Positions 6,249 through 8,000 of a stretch of 8,000 nucleotides of DNA are shown here, piece by piece. Positions within the stretch are counted from its first letter, which is position 1; each line of letters begins with the position of its first letter. The DNA is taken from positions 1 through 8,000 of the forward strand of contig JASFWK010000098.1 of NCBI GenBank assembly GCA_050049355.1, given 5' to 3'. This stretch comes from JASFWK01 sp050049355. Lineage in GTDB: Bacteria; Chloroflexota; Anaerolineae; B4-G1; DUEL01. A program made the position numbers and the translations under genes. The notes beneath the pieces were generated by a model. It saw nothing but the letters and a program-made list of their open reading frames with translations. It searched no databases and had not been told where the DNA came from.

Positions 6249-7232
6249 TTGAACGACCGACCGACCGTCTACATCACCCGGCGCATCCCAGCAGTTGGCC
6301 TTGATATGATTCACGAGACCTGCCGTGTCAGCCTGTGGGACGGGGAGATGCCGCCATCCAGAGAGATCATCCTGCGCGAGGTGACTCAGTGTGAAGGACT
6401 GCTCTGTCTGCTGACCGATCCTATTGACGCAGGAGTCATCGCCGCCGGGAAGCGTCTGCGGGTAATCAGTCAGTACGCCGTCGGCGTGGATAACGTCGAG
6501 CTGGAAGCCGCCACGGCACGCGGCATCCCCGTGGGGCATACTCCTGGCGTATTGACCGATGCCACGGCCGACATGACCTTCGCGCTGCTGATGGCCGCTG
6601 CCCGGCGCATCCCGGAAGGAGTGGCCAAGGTACGGGCCGGGGAGTGGCGCACCTGGGAGCCGATGGGCCTGCTAGGGGCAGACATCTGGCGAGCGACGCT
6701 GGGAATTGTGGGCCTGGGCCGCATCGGAACCGCGGTAGTGCGGCGTGCCCAGGGCTTTGAAATGCGAGTTCTGTACTATGATCCAACCCGCAAGCCTGAC
6801 CTGGAGGCGGAACTGGAGCTGGAGTACACCGCGGTGGAGGATCTGCTGGAGCAATCCGACTTCGTCAGCCTCCACTGTCCGCTGACTCCTGAGACCCGTC
6901 ACCTCATCGGCGAGCGGGCGCTGGAGAGGATGAAACCCACCGCAATCCTGATAAACGCCGCGCGCGGACCGGTGGTAGACACGGACGCGCTGGTGCTGGC
7001 GCTGCGGGAGGGGCAGATCGCGGCGGCTGCGCTGGACGTAACTGACCCAGAGCCGCTTCCGGCCGGGCATCCCCTGCTCGAGCAGCCCAACTGCATCGTC
7101 GTCCCCCACATCGCCAGCGCCACCGTCACAGCCCGAGGGCGGATGGCGGTGATGGCGGCGGAGAACTTGCTGGCGGGGCTGAGGGAGGATAGATTGCCAC
7201 ACTGCGTTAACCCGGAGGTCTACAATCAGTGA
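6249..7232 (+). CDS. gyaR: Glyoxylate/hydroxypyruvate reductase (D-2-hydroxyacid dehydrogenase family, GRHPR/GyaR type)
   Basis: A 327-residue protein from a TTG start to TGA at 7230–7232, the usual length for the family. It should reduce glyoxylate to glycolate, or hydroxypyruvate to glycerate, with NAD(P)H in the cytosol. The N-terminal substrate half begins VYITRRIP (7–14) and includes SQYAVGVDN (74–82). The Rossmann fingerprint is GLGRIG at 155–160. Catalytic residues fit the family: Arg239 in NAARG, Glu268 in DPEP, and His287 in VPHIAS. 'DVTDPEPLP' at 263–271 and 'NLLAGL' at 306–311 closely resemble human GRHPR. The pattern VLTDATAD at 101–108 matches archaeal GyaR. Asp178 follows beta strand 2, with Thr180-Arg181 after it, so cofactor choice between NADH and NADPH is unclear. 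The gene starts 70 nt after the fusion with no promoter I can see, so the two are probably co-transcribed. A SerA-like role is possible but less likely, as there is no ACT domain. Confidence 0.92.
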   Translation: MNDRPTVYITRRIPAVGLDMIHETCRVSLWDGEMPPSREIILREVTQCEGLLCLLTDPIDAGVIAAGKRLRVISQYAVGVDNVELEAATARGIPVGHTPGVLTDATADMTFALLMAAARRIPEGVAKVRAGEWRTWEPMGLLGADIWRATLGIVGLGRIGTAVVRRAQGFEMRVLYYDPTRKPDLEAELELEYTAVEDLLEQSDFVSLHCPLTPETRHLIGERALERMKPTAILINAARGPVVDTDALVLALREGQIAAAALDVTDPEPLPAGHPLLEQPNCIVVPHIASATVTARGRMAVMAAENLLAGLREDRLPHCVNPEVYNQ

Positions 7233-7389
7233 GCTGGTCAATTCCAGGAAGGGAGCCTCGCCGGCCATCCTTTGCTGCGGAGCAGAACAGAGTTCAACCT
7301 TATCAACGTCGCTTGAGGACAGTCAACAGCATGAAGCAGGAGACAAACAGAGTGTTAAACCATCACATCTACAAAGGAACCCTCTCTCT

Positions 7390-7806
7390 ATGAGTCGAAT
7401 TATCTACACGGAAAGACCAGGGAAGATCCGCAACCAGCACCGTCGAACCATCGCCGAGGCACTGCGCCGGCTGAGTCAGAAGCAGCGAGTGGACGACGGG
7501 GCCAAGGACCTGGCGGCTCTCATCGTCTTCTCCCTACACGGAATCGCCGACACGGTCGAGCAGACCATCCGAGCCTGGGAGAAGCGCAACTACTACATGA
7601 AGGCCGAGCGCTTCCGCCAGAAGTGGCAATGGCTGGAGGCTATGATTGAAGAGTTGAGCGCCCTCATCTACGAGAAGCACTGGGACCGATTGCCGGATCT
7701 CCTGGCCCGGCTCATGCCTCACTTTGCGGACATCACGGTCAAGCGGATGACACGCAAGCCGGAATTCTGGCGGGGCGCTTATGAGAAGTTCATGGAGGAG
7801 GACTGA
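7390..7806 (+). CDS. Small helical protein of unknown function
   Basis: A 138-residue protein with ATG at 7390; AAAGGA at 7373–7378 is 11 nt upstream, slightly long but usable. I do not recognise a named family with certainty. The first 35 residues are basic (Arg/Lys/His-rich). Two or three long amphipathic helices follow, about 37–62, 66–96 and 98–110, with many Trp, Tyr and Phe residues (Trp63, Trp79, Trp81, Trp98, Trp127). There is no signal peptide, membrane segment, Cys residue or metal motif. The aromatic residues among charged ones suggest a folded helical bundle, perhaps binding nucleic acid or a partner protein (inference). It lies 157 bp after the reductase. I see no clear promoter in that gap (7233–7389), so co-transcription is possible. 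Confidence 0.75.
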   Translation: MSRIIYTERPGKIRNQHRRTIAEALRRLSQKQRVDDGAKDLAALIVFSLHGIADTVEQTIRAWEKRNYYMKAERFRQKWQWLEAMIEELSALIYEKHWDRLPDLLARLMPHFADITVKRMTRKPEFWRGAYEKFMEED

Positions 7807-7870
7807 GAGAAGACGAGGGCCTCCAAATTGATGGTGACCCAGCTTCAGCCGGGGTGAGAACTGAGAGGAT

Positions 7871-7955
7871 GCCCGACACTTTCGGACGGATCACCGGACC
7901 TCAAAGTACGGAACAGCGATTGCCACACCGGCGATCCCATTTCAAAGTGCCGGGC
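7871..7955. repeat. Long-range inverted repeat downstream of the small protein gene
   Basis: GCCCGACACTTT (7871–7882) pairs with AAAGTGCCGGGC (7944–7955) over 12 bp with one mismatch, across 61 bp. Short palindromic GTGCC(G)GGCAC-like words of this kind are typical of dispersed intergenic repeats. No ORF or T-run explains it. The rest of 7807–8000 holds no gene I can support. Confidence 0.4.
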
Positions 7956-7999
7956 ACCCAAAGCCGATCACACCTACTGCGTGCGACCGATCGCCGGAC
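7886..7999. repeat. Imperfect 14-bp direct repeat spaced 100 bp
   Basis: ACGGATCACCGGAC at 7886–7899 recurs as ACCGATCGCCGGAC at 7986–7999, with 12 of 14 identical and exactly 100 bp apart. Only two copies are visible, and the second lies at the window edge, so an array beyond it can be neither shown nor excluded. Confidence 0.3.
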
Positions 8000-8000
8000 A

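Noticed and set aside
7233..7389. Promoter or terminator in the gap before the small protein gene
   Set aside because: Short stems such as CTGG/CCAG and TGCT/AGCA are only 4 bp, and no -35/-10 pair with acceptable spacing was found.
1..8000. tRNA, rRNA, CRISPR array, transposase or phage genes
   Set aside because: No cloverleaf, regular repeat-spacer pattern or transposase/integrase motif was seen on either strand.

Overview
The window is GC-rich and densely coded, with a mix of recognisable bacterial families. My best guess for the source is a member of the Chloroflexota (Anaerolineae/Caldilineae-like). This is inferred from three things: the serine hydroxymethyltransferase–aminomethyltransferase fusion, the YprB-type nuclease with a TPR-like tail, and the 'NPF…DP…Y' P-loop protein, all of which remind me of that phylum. 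No rRNA or marker gene is present to prove it.

Layout. Two genes run leftwards. The first, from position 1250 off the left edge, is the start of a membrane-anchored protein with two N-terminal hydrophobic segments, a charged coiled coil and a Walker A P-loop. The second, 2714 to 1464, is a 416-residue YprB-like RNase H-fold (DEDD) nuclease with a helical, TPR-like C-terminus. A 182-bp divergent intergenic region follows. It holds a near-consensus leftward promoter that would give the nuclease a leaderless mRNA, and a rightward extended -10 promoter whose -35 sits inside one arm of a perfect 9-bp dyad. Three genes then run rightwards: a 1093-residue fusion of serine hydroxymethyltransferase with a T-protein-like aminomethyltransferase (2897–6178), a GRHPR/GyaR-type glyoxylate/hydroxypyruvate reductase starting at TTG (6249–7232), and a small, helical protein of unknown function (7390–7806). 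The last 190 bases are non-coding and contain inverted and direct repeats.

How the genes may work together. The fusion and the reductase form a plausible serine/glycine/glyoxylate and one-carbon unit. The hydroxymethyltransferase interconverts serine and glycine with methylene-tetrahydrofolate. The T-protein-like half also handles tetrahydrofolate-bound C1 units. The reductase consumes glyoxylate or hydroxypyruvate, the deaminated relatives of glycine and serine. The other glycine cleavage proteins (GcvH, GcvP) are not in the window. The most unusual feature is inside the fusion: the linker between the two enzymes is itself a shortened copy of the aminomethyltransferase fold. The protein therefore reads as SHMT, then a reduced GcvT-like module, then a full GcvT-like domain, with an additional insertion in the SHMT active-site loop region.
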